From DATAUD01 sp036501665 (GTDB lineage Bacteria; Verrucomicrobiota; Verrucomicrobiia; Limisphaerales; Palsa-1400), in contig DASXZW010000061.1 of the NCBI GenBank assembly GCA_036501665.1, positions 80,399 to 144,398 of the forward strand: DNA of 64,000 nucleotides. Direction: 5' to 3'. Shown here one piece after another: positions 16,628-23,283 of this stretch. The notes below the pieces were generated by a model that was not told where the DNA came from, made no database searches, and was given only the letters and a program-made list of their open reading frames with translations. Numbering within the stretch: position 1 is the first letter of the stretch; each line of letters opens with the position of its first letter. A program made the translations under genes and the position numbers.

Positions 16628-17755
16628 TCAGCCGCGCGAAAGGGCATCCGACTGCTGCACAAATGTCTCTCCGCTCCATTCGCCGTCGGCGGCGATGGCT
16701 TTTTTCTGAGCGGCGGCTTTTTGCGCGCTTTTGCGGGCGGCCTGTTTTTGCACCAAATCGGAGTGGCTCGTGAAATAGGGAAGGCTCGCGCCCTTGAAAT
16801 CAGCAATGGTGTTGAATTTGTGTTTTTCCATGAACGCCAGCAGGTCTTCCTTCATTTTCGCGACACATTCATAACCAAATTTCATCACCCCGGTGCAAAC
16901 CTGGACGGTATCCGCGCCGACAAGTATAAATTCCGCCGCGTCCGCGCCGGTTTCAATTCCTCCGATTCCCGACAGCGTCCGATTTGGAAATTCCTTCCGC
17001 AACATCGTCGCAATTTCCATCACCATTCGCAGCGCCACCGGGCGAATCGCCTTTGAAGAGTAACCGCCCGCCGTGCTGTAGCCTTCAACCGTCGGTTCCG
17101 GTCGAAGCGTTTCCAGGTTGATTCCCATAACCGAGCGAAGAGTGTTGATCGCGCTGATCCCCTGGCAACCGGCGCGCAACGCCGCCCGGCTCGGCTCCTC
17201 AATGCTGGTGATATTCGGAGTCATTTTGGCCCAAACCGGCTTTTTCGCCGCGCCGTGGACCCATCCGCAGACTTCTTCGAGGATATCGGGGTCCTGCCCC
17301 ATCGCCGAACCCATTTTGCGCTCCGGCAAACCGTGCGGGCAGGAAAAATTGCATTCGAACGCATCTACGCCAGCGTCCTGGCAGCGTTCGACGATTTCAA
17401 CCCAGGCGTCCTTGCGATATTCCTCCATGATGGAGGCGATGAGCACGCCGTCGGGAAACAGATCTTTGCACCGCTTGAACTCGTCGAGCCAGATTTTAAA
17501 AGGCCTGTCGCTGATCAATTCGATATTTTCCCAGCCGATGACTTCGCTGCCGCCGCTCGCGAGCAATTTCGCATAACGCGGCGTGACGTTGATGACCTTG
17601 GAGGCATCCAAGCTGACGGTTTTGGCGATGACAGCGCCCCAACCCTCTTTGAAAGCCTTTGAAATGACGTTCAGGTTCGTGCCGGGCGGGCCGGACGCGA
17701 TGATGAAGGGGTTGGGAAGCGCAAGGCCATCGACCGTGACTTGAAGCGTCGCCAT
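16628..17755 (-). CDS. dihydropyrimidine dehydrogenase catalytic domain, ferredoxin-less (PreA/PYD1-like)
   Basis: About 375 residues from ATG 17755. The FMN barrel of the dihydroorotate/dihydropyrimidine dehydrogenase family is evident: LPNPFIIASGPPG at 13-25, AKTVSLD, NFSCPHGLPERKMG at 136-149, AKMTPNIT, AINTLRSVMG, GGYSSKAIRPVALR and SGIGGIETGADA. These residues match dihydropyrimidine dehydrogenases, which reduce uracil and thymine. The usual bacterial PreA carries two C-terminal 4Fe-4S clusters; here the tail has no cysteine cluster and instead ends YFTSHSDLVQKQ ... GEWSGETFVQ, which from memory resembles plant PYD1. No preT is adjacent. The divergent neighbour is a cytosine deaminase, which fits a pyrimidine pathway. 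Electron donor unknown. Confidence 0.85.
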   Translation of the reverse strand: MATLQVTVDGLALPNPFIIASGPPGTNLNVISKAFKEGWGAVIAKTVSLDASKVINVTPRYAKLLASGGSEVIGWENIELISDRPFKIWLDEFKRCKDLFPDGVLIASIMEEYRKDAWVEIVERCQDAGVDAFECNFSCPHGLPERKMGSAMGQDPDILEEVCGWVHGAAKKPVWAKMTPNITSIEEPSRAALRAGCQGISAINTLRSVMGINLETLRPEPTVEGYSTAGGYSSKAIRPVALRMVMEIATMLRKEFPNRTLSGIGGIETGADAAEFILVGADTVQVCTGVMKFGYECVAKMKEDLLAFMEKHKFNTIADFKGASLPYFTSHSDLVQKQAARKSAQKAAAQKKAIAADGEWSGETFVQQSDALSRG

Positions 17756-17781
17756 ATGTTTGCTTTCCAACTGCTACCGAT

Positions 17782-17922
17782 CAGGGCAGACGCTTCTAAA
17801 CTTCGTGGTAGGGACGCCTCGCCGACGCGTCCGCGAACGGCCCGGCGGGCCGTCCCTACCAGTCAAAAACAGCAATATGTTGGCCTTGATTTTCAACGGG
17901 TTGCACTATTAGGATGCGCCTG
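17782..17922. repeat. double-hairpin repeat, family A copy 2, extended form
   Basis: The core at 17807-17861 is GGTAGGGACGCCTC... ending GGGCCGTCCCTACCA, with one mismatch in the first stem compared with copy 1. The left flank (AAACTTCG) and a right block (GATTTTCAACGGGTTGCA) match copy 1 at 5.4 kb. It occupies nearly the whole divergent gap between the dehydrogenase and deaminase genes. Confidence 0.85.
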
Positions 17923-17955
17923 CTCTGTAATACCAATTGAGCCATCGTATTCAAA

Positions 17956-18393
17956 ATGGACCCGTTCCTGCAAGCTGCCATTGACGAAGCAAGACGCGGC
18001 CTGGCCGAAGGCGGCATCCCCATCGGTTCGGCGCTGGTGTGCGACGGCAAAATCCTCGGGCGCGGCCACAATCAGCGCGTGCAACGGGGAAGCGTCATCC
18101 ACCACGGCGAAATGAACTGCCTCGAAAACGCCGGACGCCAACCGGCCTCCGTCTATCGCCGATGCGTAATTTACACAACGCTTTCGCCGTGCCCGATGTG
18201 CAGCGGGGCAATTCTGTTGTACGGCATCCCGCGCGTTATCGTCGGCGAAAACGTGACGTTCATGGGTGACGAAGAACATTTGCGCGCAAACGGCGTAACC
18301 GTTGAAGTCGTCCAAAACCAGGAATGCATCGAGTTGATGCGCCAATTCATCGCCGCCAATCCGACATTGTGGAACGAGGATATCGGCGTGTGA
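17956..18393 (+). CDS. cytosine deaminase, yeast Fcy1 type
   Basis: A 145-residue zinc deaminase. The zinc site is HGE at 50-52 (His50 ligand, Glu52 proton shuttle) and PCPMC at 78-82 (Cys79 and Cys82). The whole chain aligns by eye with yeast cytosine deaminase Fcy1, including GRGHNQRVQRGS, LENAGR, YTTLSPC, LYGIPRVIVGENV and the C-terminal W-x-E-D-I-G (Trp139, Asp142), residues that in Fcy1 close over and hold the base. It therefore probably converts cytosine to uracil and ammonia, rather than acting on tRNA like TadA. It is divergent from a dihydropyrimidine dehydrogenase that would take the uracil further. Start ATG 17956. Confidence 0.88.
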   Translation: MDPFLQAAIDEARRGLAEGGIPIGSALVCDGKILGRGHNQRVQRGSVIHHGEMNCLENAGRQPASVYRRCVIYTTLSPCPMCSGAILLYGIPRVIVGENVTFMGDEEHLRANGVTVEVVQNQECIELMRQFIAANPTLWNEDIGV

Positions 18394-18406
18394 TCAAGGC
18401 ATTGTG

Positions 18407-19135
18407 ATGAATCCGATGCGTTTCCAAAATTGTGACGGCCAATACATCGCCGTTGACGGAAGATTGCAGTTTAAGCTCCCTCTTGTGCTCTGCAAATATT
18501 GCGATCATCGAAGCGGTGAACGCTCTGCTCGATTTCCCGCGTTGCGCGTGCCGCGTCAAGTCCAGCATTTAGTGCAACGCGATCAAGAGCCAGTTTCACT
18601 GGAAGAATTTCGGGAAATTCGAGATAGAGTGGAACGGGCAATGGGAGTGGACCTTGGGCTGCCACCACTTGCCACGCTTGGACAGTTCTCTGGGAAATTA
18701 CTTTGGGGCGAATGTGAGGACATCGAATGGGCCGGTGTTGATCTGCCATTGATCAGCAAAAAAGCTCTGAAGGCGTTATCCAGTAAAGGAATTCAGCTTA
18801 CCACTGGCGCGATAGATTTGGTTAAACGCAAAATGAAAATAACAACACACGTCGCGATTCAGTGTGACATTATTCCGATGTTGGCCCCGGCCACGATCAA
18901 GGGATTAGGCTACACATATTGCAAAGAGTGTGGACTTTACTACCGTTCCAGTTTAGGGCCGCGTATGGTAGGTTATCCAAACCAATTCGTGCGAGCTAGT
19001 TGGCCGGAAGGCGAAGATTTGGTAAGGCTCGGCGAGGGGCCTACAGTTATTCTTGCATCGGAGCGCTTTGTTGAAGCGGTAAATGAACTCAAATTGACTG
19101 GGTGTCAGTTTGTAGAGTTCGGCAAATGGGTTTGA
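18407..19135 (+). CDS. double-CXXCG motif protein (SitI6-like)
   Basis: About 242 residues. It has CKYC near residue 29 and CKECG near residue 169, and the general layout of the Myxococcus-type double-CXXCG family: SLEEFREIRDRVERAMG, then LPPLATLGQFSGKLLW, LISKKALKALSSKGIQL, the second cysteine pair, and a C-terminal IL..ERF segment (VILASERFVEAVNELKLTG). Members of this family have been named as immunity proteins (SitI6) against outer-membrane exchange toxins in Myxococcus; most others have no known role. The first cysteine motif lacks the final Gly. It starts 13 bases after the deaminase stop (ATG 18407; GTG 18404 possible) and is more AT-rich than its neighbours. No toxin gene is visible nearby. 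Confidence 0.68.
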   Translation: MNPMRFQNCDGQYIAVDGRLQFKLPLVLCKYCDHRSGERSARFPALRVPRQVQHLVQRDQEPVSLEEFREIRDRVERAMGVDLGLPPLATLGQFSGKLLWGECEDIEWAGVDLPLISKKALKALSSKGIQLTTGAIDLVKRKMKITTHVAIQCDIIPMLAPATIKGLGYTYCKECGLYYRSSLGPRMVGYPNQFVRASWPEGEDLVRLGEGPTVILASERFVEAVNELKLTGCQFVEFGKWV

Positions 19136-19193
19136 GGACATAGGTGTATGACGTAGCCAAAGACTGACTAAGCCAGAATGATTAGTTGCTTGG

Positions 19194-19240
19194 GGTAGCG
19201 CGGTCGTCCCGACCGCCGTTTTCGGCGTCTCGCCGAAAAC
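19194..19240. repeat. double-hairpin repeat, family B copy 3
   Basis: GGTAGC, hairpin 19200-19216 (7-bp stem, loop TCC), one base, hairpin 19218-19240 (10-bp stem, loop TCT). Stem and loop lengths and the one-base spacer equal those of the copies at 14.6 kb although the stem sequences differ. A further GC-rich inverted stretch (GGCTGGC...GCCAGCC) follows at about 19290-19312. Confidence 0.85.
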
Positions 19241-19353
19241 CTTTCCGCATGCGGTTCGTACTATTTAGAGCTGGTGTAATCGCCACTGAATTGGCTGGCG
19301 AGAGGCCAGCCAAGGCGACCGGAACAGTCGTACTACCAACTGCATCGTTCCGG

Positions 19354-20463
19354 CTAAACCAGATTCTGCGCCGTGCCCGTCCGAATGGATTGGTAAATGG
19401 CCGTTGTAATCCGAATGTCGCGCAAACCTTCTTCCCCCGACACGCGGGACGGCTTGTTTTGCAGGATGCATTGCGCGAAGTCGTCCATTTCTGCCGCAAA
19501 TTGGTCCATCGGCGGGAATTCGATGGACTGGCCATCGCTCCGCCAGGCGCGGTTGCCCTCATAACTGTAGGCGGGATTAAGCCCAAAACTCCCTCGCTCG
19601 GCCAAGGCGGTATAAAAATTAGTGCCGTTGACCATATAGGTGGTGCTGCAATTGGCGATGATGCCGCTCGGAAACTTTAATTGCCAGGTGATCGATTCAT
19701 CCACTTCCTTAAACTTGACAGGATCGGTCTTGGTTTCCAGAGCGGTCACAATCGTTGGCTCCTCGCCGCTGAGGTAGCGCGTGGCTTGCAGCGCATAGAT
19801 TCCGACATCCATGAGCGCTCCGCCTCCAGCTAAATCCCGCTTCAATCGCCACTGGGTTGGGTCGCCGATGCGAAATCCAAAGCCCGCCTGGATCATTTTC
19901 GTCTCTCCGAAAACTTTCTCCCGCGCGAGTTTGATGCATTCCTGCGTCAACGGATCAAACCGGCTGCGGTAGCCGATGGCCAGCAGGCGGTTCGCCGCCT
20001 TGCAGGCATCAATCATTTGCTGGCATTTTTCCACCGAGACTTCCATCGGTTTTTCGCACAAGACATGTTTGCCGGCTTTGGCTGCCTTGATCGTGTGCCC
20101 GGCATGGAGCGCGTTGGGGGTCACGACATAAACCACATCAATGTCCGGGTTGTCGGCCATTTTCTCCATCGTGTCGTAATTATAAATATTCTTGTCTGGA
20201 ATGTTGTATTGCGCCTTCCACTTTTCTGCTTTTGCCGGATGACCGGTGACGATGCCAGTCAATCGGCAATTTTTGGTCTTGAGGAGGCCGGGCGCGATCT
20301 GATTGGTGGACAGGCTGCCGAGTCCGCACAGCGCGAAACCCAGCCTCCGGTTGGAATCATCGGCGCGCGAGGTGGAAGCAAATTTGGTAATCCACGGCGC
20401 GGTGGCCGCAGCCAAGGCAGTGGCTTTCAAAAAACGGCGGCGGGTGGTGGGATTGGCGTTCAT
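19354..20463 (-). CDS. Gfo/Idh/MocA family oxidoreductase with Tat signal
   Basis: About 369 residues from ATG 20463. The N-terminus carries a twin-arginine signal (TTRRRFLKATALAAA), so the folded enzyme is exported to the periplasm with its cofactor. The Rossmann part begins GFALCGLGSLSTNQIAPG, and the conserved VLCEKPMEVS holds the catalytic-domain EKP motif; AGGGALMDVGIYALQATRYL belongs to the C-terminal domain. It is most like glucose-fructose-oxidoreductase-type members, which work on sugars with tightly bound NADP. The C-terminal half also contains an Asp-Glu rich segment for substrate binding. It is transcribed alone. Substrate unknown. Confidence 0.88.
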   Translation of the reverse strand: MNANPTTRRRFLKATALAAATAPWITKFASTSRADDSNRRLGFALCGLGSLSTNQIAPGLLKTKNCRLTGIVTGHPAKAEKWKAQYNIPDKNIYNYDTMEKMADNPDIDVVYVVTPNALHAGHTIKAAKAGKHVLCEKPMEVSVEKCQQMIDACKAANRLLAIGYRSRFDPLTQECIKLAREKVFGETKMIQAGFGFRIGDPTQWRLKRDLAGGGALMDVGIYALQATRYLSGEEPTIVTALETKTDPVKFKEVDESITWQLKFPSGIIANCSTTYMVNGTNFYTALAERGSFGLNPAYSYEGNRAWRSDGQSIEFPPMDQFAAEMDDFAQCILQNKPSRVSGEEGLRDIRITTAIYQSIRTGTAQNLV

Positions 20464-20528
20464 GCGTTCAAAACTGCAACGCCTTAAGGTGCAGCGCAAG
20501 GGTGTTCTACGATCGCCAGGAAAAAAGG

Positions 20529-21074
20529 TTATCTAAATTCCTCGCGGAAGATTTTCCAACGGTTCAGGTCGAGTTTCTTTTGGCCGGAATCGATTTGCCG
20601 GATGTCCGCGATGACCTGGTGGATGTCGTCGTAAATTTGATCCGATGGCAGCGTCCCAAAAATCCAGAACGGGCAAGCCTTCTTGCCTTCGGAAGCGACG
20701 AGATAAATAGGCTTTTTCATGCGATTGGCCCAAAAAACCTCCTCCGCCGTCCCCCATGAAGCTGTTTTGGCCGAGATCACCGCGATCAGAAAGTCCGAAC
20801 GATCTACGAGGCTCAGGTCTTCCACGCGAATTTTCCGCATGATCCTGGAAAGTTCGTCGAAGCGCCCATCGGTGCGCATCTTGGCGAGGCGGGCCATGTG
20901 CGCCTTATCCTCGTTGACCGAATCCATGAACGGTTTTTTGAGCGGGTCAATAAAGAGGATTTCCGTAGCTGCAAGCTCGGTTTTGACCAAATCACGCCAA
21001 GAGTCAGGCGCATCGCTGTTTTCGATATTCCCGGCGAGATAACATTTTGTCCGACGAAGGAGGTGTTTGGTCAT
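20529..21074 (-). CDS. nucleoside 2-deoxyribosyltransferase-like protein
   Basis: A 181-residue protein with the layout of the nucleoside 2-deoxyribosyltransferase/DUF4406-like fold: CYLAGNIENS at residues 11-20, WRDLVK, an ILFIDPLKKP segment, then a conserved VEDLSLVDRSDFLIAVIS that carries the acidic catalytic region, and SWGTAEEVFWANRMKKPIYL. Known enzymes transfer deoxyribose between bases; related proteins cleave nucleotides or make second messengers. The catalytic glutamate is probably Glu in GTAEE. It is a single gene between unrelated neighbours; start ATG 21074. Reaction and substrate cannot be read from the sequence. Confidence 0.72.
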   Translation of the reverse strand: MTKHLLRRTKCYLAGNIENSDAPDSWRDLVKTELAATEILFIDPLKKPFMDSVNEDKAHMARLAKMRTDGRFDELSRIMRKIRVEDLSLVDRSDFLIAVISAKTASWGTAEEVFWANRMKKPIYLVASEGKKACPFWIFGTLPSDQIYDDIHQVIADIRQIDSGQKKLDLNRWKIFREEFR

Positions 21075-21245
21075 GGTGTGCGGAGGAAGAGGCGATTCGG
21101 GCAGCAGACGCCAAGGAGGTGGGGGTGGGGAACCCCGCTGAAGAAACGTACCGCTACCCGAATCAAATCCATGGATATCTTAGACTTTCGTTTTAATATG
21201 TCAACGCTTAAAACAGCCCATTTCCACCGTACAGAGCAAGACAAA

Positions 21246-21587
21246 ATGTCAGGGAAAGCCTCTCAAACCGCATCAATCACAGGTTTCGCCGGAGTTATAC
21301 GCGTAAACGAGGTTGAAACCTCTGAGGCGAAGCGTTATGCTCACGCCGTGATAAATGCTCGTGTGCTGAAAGAACGCATGGATGCCCAGCCATTCAAGCC
21401 ATTCCGCATTTGTCTCACCGACGGCAAATCGTTCAATATCACCAATCATGATATTGCGTTCGTAAAATCGAGCACGATTGAAATAGGGATCGAATTGGAT
21501 GCGCAGGGGTTCGCTGAGTATTGCGCAGAATGTGCTCTGATCCACATCACTCATATTGAGGATATTCCTGCGGGCAAAGCCGCGTGA
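21246..21587 (+). CDS. small conserved hypothetical protein
   Basis: The C-terminal 70 residues (from 21378) start MDAQPFKPFRICLTDGKSF and continue with a beta-rich pattern ending ECALIHITHIEDI. This resembles a common family of unnamed small proteins in Verrucomicrobia and Planctomycetes that begin with a Q-P-F-x-P-F-R-I block. The start is uncertain: ATG 21246 gives 113 residues, GTG 21363 or ATG 21378 gives the conserved core alone. The gene is AT-richer than its surroundings and stands alone between the deoxyribosyltransferase-like gene (divergent) and rhaA (convergent). Function unknown. Confidence 0.6.
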   Translation: MSGKASQTASITGFAGVIRVNEVETSEAKRYAHAVINARVLKERMDAQPFKPFRICLTDGKSFNITNHDIAFVKSSTIEIGIELDAQGFAEYCAECALIHITHIEDIPAGKAA

Positions 21588-21638
21588 TTCGATTTCCAAG
21601 ACCGCAAATCGAGTTTCCTTCTTCATCTTCGGATCCCG

Positions 21639-22907
21639 CTAAGCGCGCTTGGAAAGGATATCCTTTTCGTAACGTTTTACCTCGCTCAACCACTGCCTCT
21701 CATTGGGAACACCCTGGCGCTCGCAGTATGCGTCCCAGACCGCGCCGTACGGCAAGGTTCGGGCTTCTTCCAGCAACGCCAATCGCAAGGTGTAATCACC
21801 CAGCCGTTCTGCCTTCTGCAACTTTTCCGTCGGTTCCAGCAGCGCCATCAAGAGCGACTTCAACATGCTCCTTGCGCCGATGACCCAGGCGGCCACGCGA
21901 TTGATGCTGGCGTCAAAATAATCCAGGCCAATGTGAACGCGCCCAAGAAAATCGCCACGAACCAATTCCTGGCCAATGGCCTCCAACTCATTGCTCAAAA
22001 CAACGACGTGGTCGCTGTCCCAGCGCACACCCCGGCTGACGTGGAGCAGGATTTCATCGACCGACGAAAGGACTGAGGAAATTTTGTCCGCGACCGTTTC
22101 GGTCGGGTGAAAATGCCCTGTGTCGATGCAAAGGAGCTTTTTCTTCCGCACCGCGTAGCCGAAGTAAAACTCAAACGAGCCGGCGACGTAACTTTCAGAA
22201 CCAAGGCCAAAAAGCTTGGGTTCAACTGCGTCCAAATTATGCGCCGGATTCACTTTTTCGGCAAAGATTGTGTCCAGCGAATCTTCCAGTAGTTCGCGCG
22301 GCCCTTTGCGGTCCACCGGAGTGTCCTTGAAGCCGTCAGGAATCCAAAAATTCGTCACGCACGGCGAACCTTGCGCGCGGCCCATCGCCGCCCCGATTTT
22401 GCGACATGCGATGCCGTGCTCTATCCAAAATTGCCGAATCCCTTTGTCGCGATGCGCCAGCGTAAACCCTTCCGCAGCTTTGGGATGCGCGAAATAAGTG
22501 GGATTAAAGTCCAATGCCATCTTTTGTGCCTTAACCCAATCCATCCAGCCGCAAAAGTGCCTGGAAGTCAGCTCGTTGCGTTCGACGCGGTGACTGCCGG
22601 TTTCGGCGTAAGAGGCATGGAGACTCAAGCGATGTTTTCCCGGCAATAGGGAATAAGTTTTTTCGAGGTCCTGACGCAGTTCATCCGGCGTTCTCGCCTT
22701 GCCGGGATATTTGCCCGTGACAGCTAATCCAGCGCCTAATTCGCTGCCCGAATTCTCGAATCCGCCGACATCGTCGCCCTGCCAGCAGTGAAGGGAAATG
22801 GGGATTGTGGCAAGCTTTCGCAAAGCGCGTTCGGCATCGACTCCTTGTTCAGCGAAAATTTCTTTGGCAAGTGCGTAAGCAGATTGAATTCTGTTGTGCG
22901 ATGCCAT
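21639..22907 (-). CDS. rhaA: L-rhamnose isomerase
   Basis: A 422-residue metal-dependent isomerase that converts L-rhamnose to L-rhamnulose. By eye it aligns with E. coli RhaA over the full length: PISLHCWQGDDVGGFEN, TGKYPGKART, LDFNPTYFAHP, GIRQFWIEHG, VTNFWIPDGFKD, KLFGLGSESYV, CIDTGHFHPTE (metal ligands), LLHVSRGVRWDSDHVV, and HIGLDYFDASINRVAAWVIG. Start ATG 22907. No rhamnulokinase, aldolase or transporter gene is adjacent, so the rest of the pathway must be elsewhere. Together with the MFS and oxidoreductase genes it points to use of plant or microbial deoxy-sugars. Confidence 0.96.
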   Translation of the reverse strand: MASHNRIQSAYALAKEIFAEQGVDAERALRKLATIPISLHCWQGDDVGGFENSGSELGAGLAVTGKYPGKARTPDELRQDLEKTYSLLPGKHRLSLHASYAETGSHRVERNELTSRHFCGWMDWVKAQKMALDFNPTYFAHPKAAEGFTLAHRDKGIRQFWIEHGIACRKIGAAMGRAQGSPCVTNFWIPDGFKDTPVDRKGPRELLEDSLDTIFAEKVNPAHNLDAVEPKLFGLGSESYVAGSFEFYFGYAVRKKKLLCIDTGHFHPTETVADKISSVLSSVDEILLHVSRGVRWDSDHVVVLSNELEAIGQELVRGDFLGRVHIGLDYFDASINRVAAWVIGARSMLKSLLMALLEPTEKLQKAERLGDYTLRLALLEEARTLPYGAVWDAYCERQGVPNERQWLSEVKRYEKDILSKRA

Positions 22908-22985
22908 TGCTTGTTGGTGCGCAGAAAAATCACGGCGCAGTCAGAAAAGTGCAAGAGTAAAAGCAACCGATGATTTGACGTTGAA

Positions 22986-23033
22986 GCCTGCCGCAGCGCG
23001 GATTATCGTTACTGTCCAATGACTGCGGCAGGC
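22986..23033. repeat. perfect 11-bp inverted repeat around a start codon
   Basis: GCCTGCCGCAG at 22986-22996 and CTGCGGCAGGC at 23023-23033 are exact reverse complements with 26 bases between. The ATG of the next gene (23019) lies at the end of the loop, so the 3' arm is codons 2-5. It could form a stem in the mRNA leader or bind a dimeric regulator. Confidence 0.6.
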
Positions 23034-23282
23034 GCCACCGAGAAACAGATCGAATGCTATCGAAAGATGACCGGCGAACAACGTTTGGCTATCGCATTGG
23101 AATTACACGAAATGTCGTGCGAAATAGCCCGAGAAGGAATCCGCTTCCAACATCCAGACGCTGACGCAAAAGAAGTGGAGCGGTTGTTGAGGCGCCGTAT
23201 TGAGATTTCTCTTTCCATTTTGGAACGCAAACTTCTGCTGAAACGTCTGTCGTCTCAGGAAATTCCACAAAAGAACACATGA
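23019..23282 (+). CDS. small hypothetical protein
   Basis: An 87-residue, largely helical and charged protein: ATEKQIECYRKMTGEQRLAI, then LHEMSCEIAREGIRFQHPDA and a C-terminal helix. I recall similar unnamed proteins, often described only as hypothetical, with an E-x-Q-I-x-x-Y-R-x-M opening and an H-P-D core; they are sometimes near toxin-antitoxin or nucleotidyltransferase genes, which is not so here. The start ATG 23019 lies inside an 11-bp inverted repeat. Its stop is one base from the end of the convergent mntH gene. Function unknown. Confidence 0.62.
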   Translation: MTAAGATEKQIECYRKMTGEQRLAIALELHEMSCEIAREGIRFQHPDADAKEVERLLRRRIEISLSILERKLLLKRLSSQEIPQKNT

Positions 23283-23283
23283 C

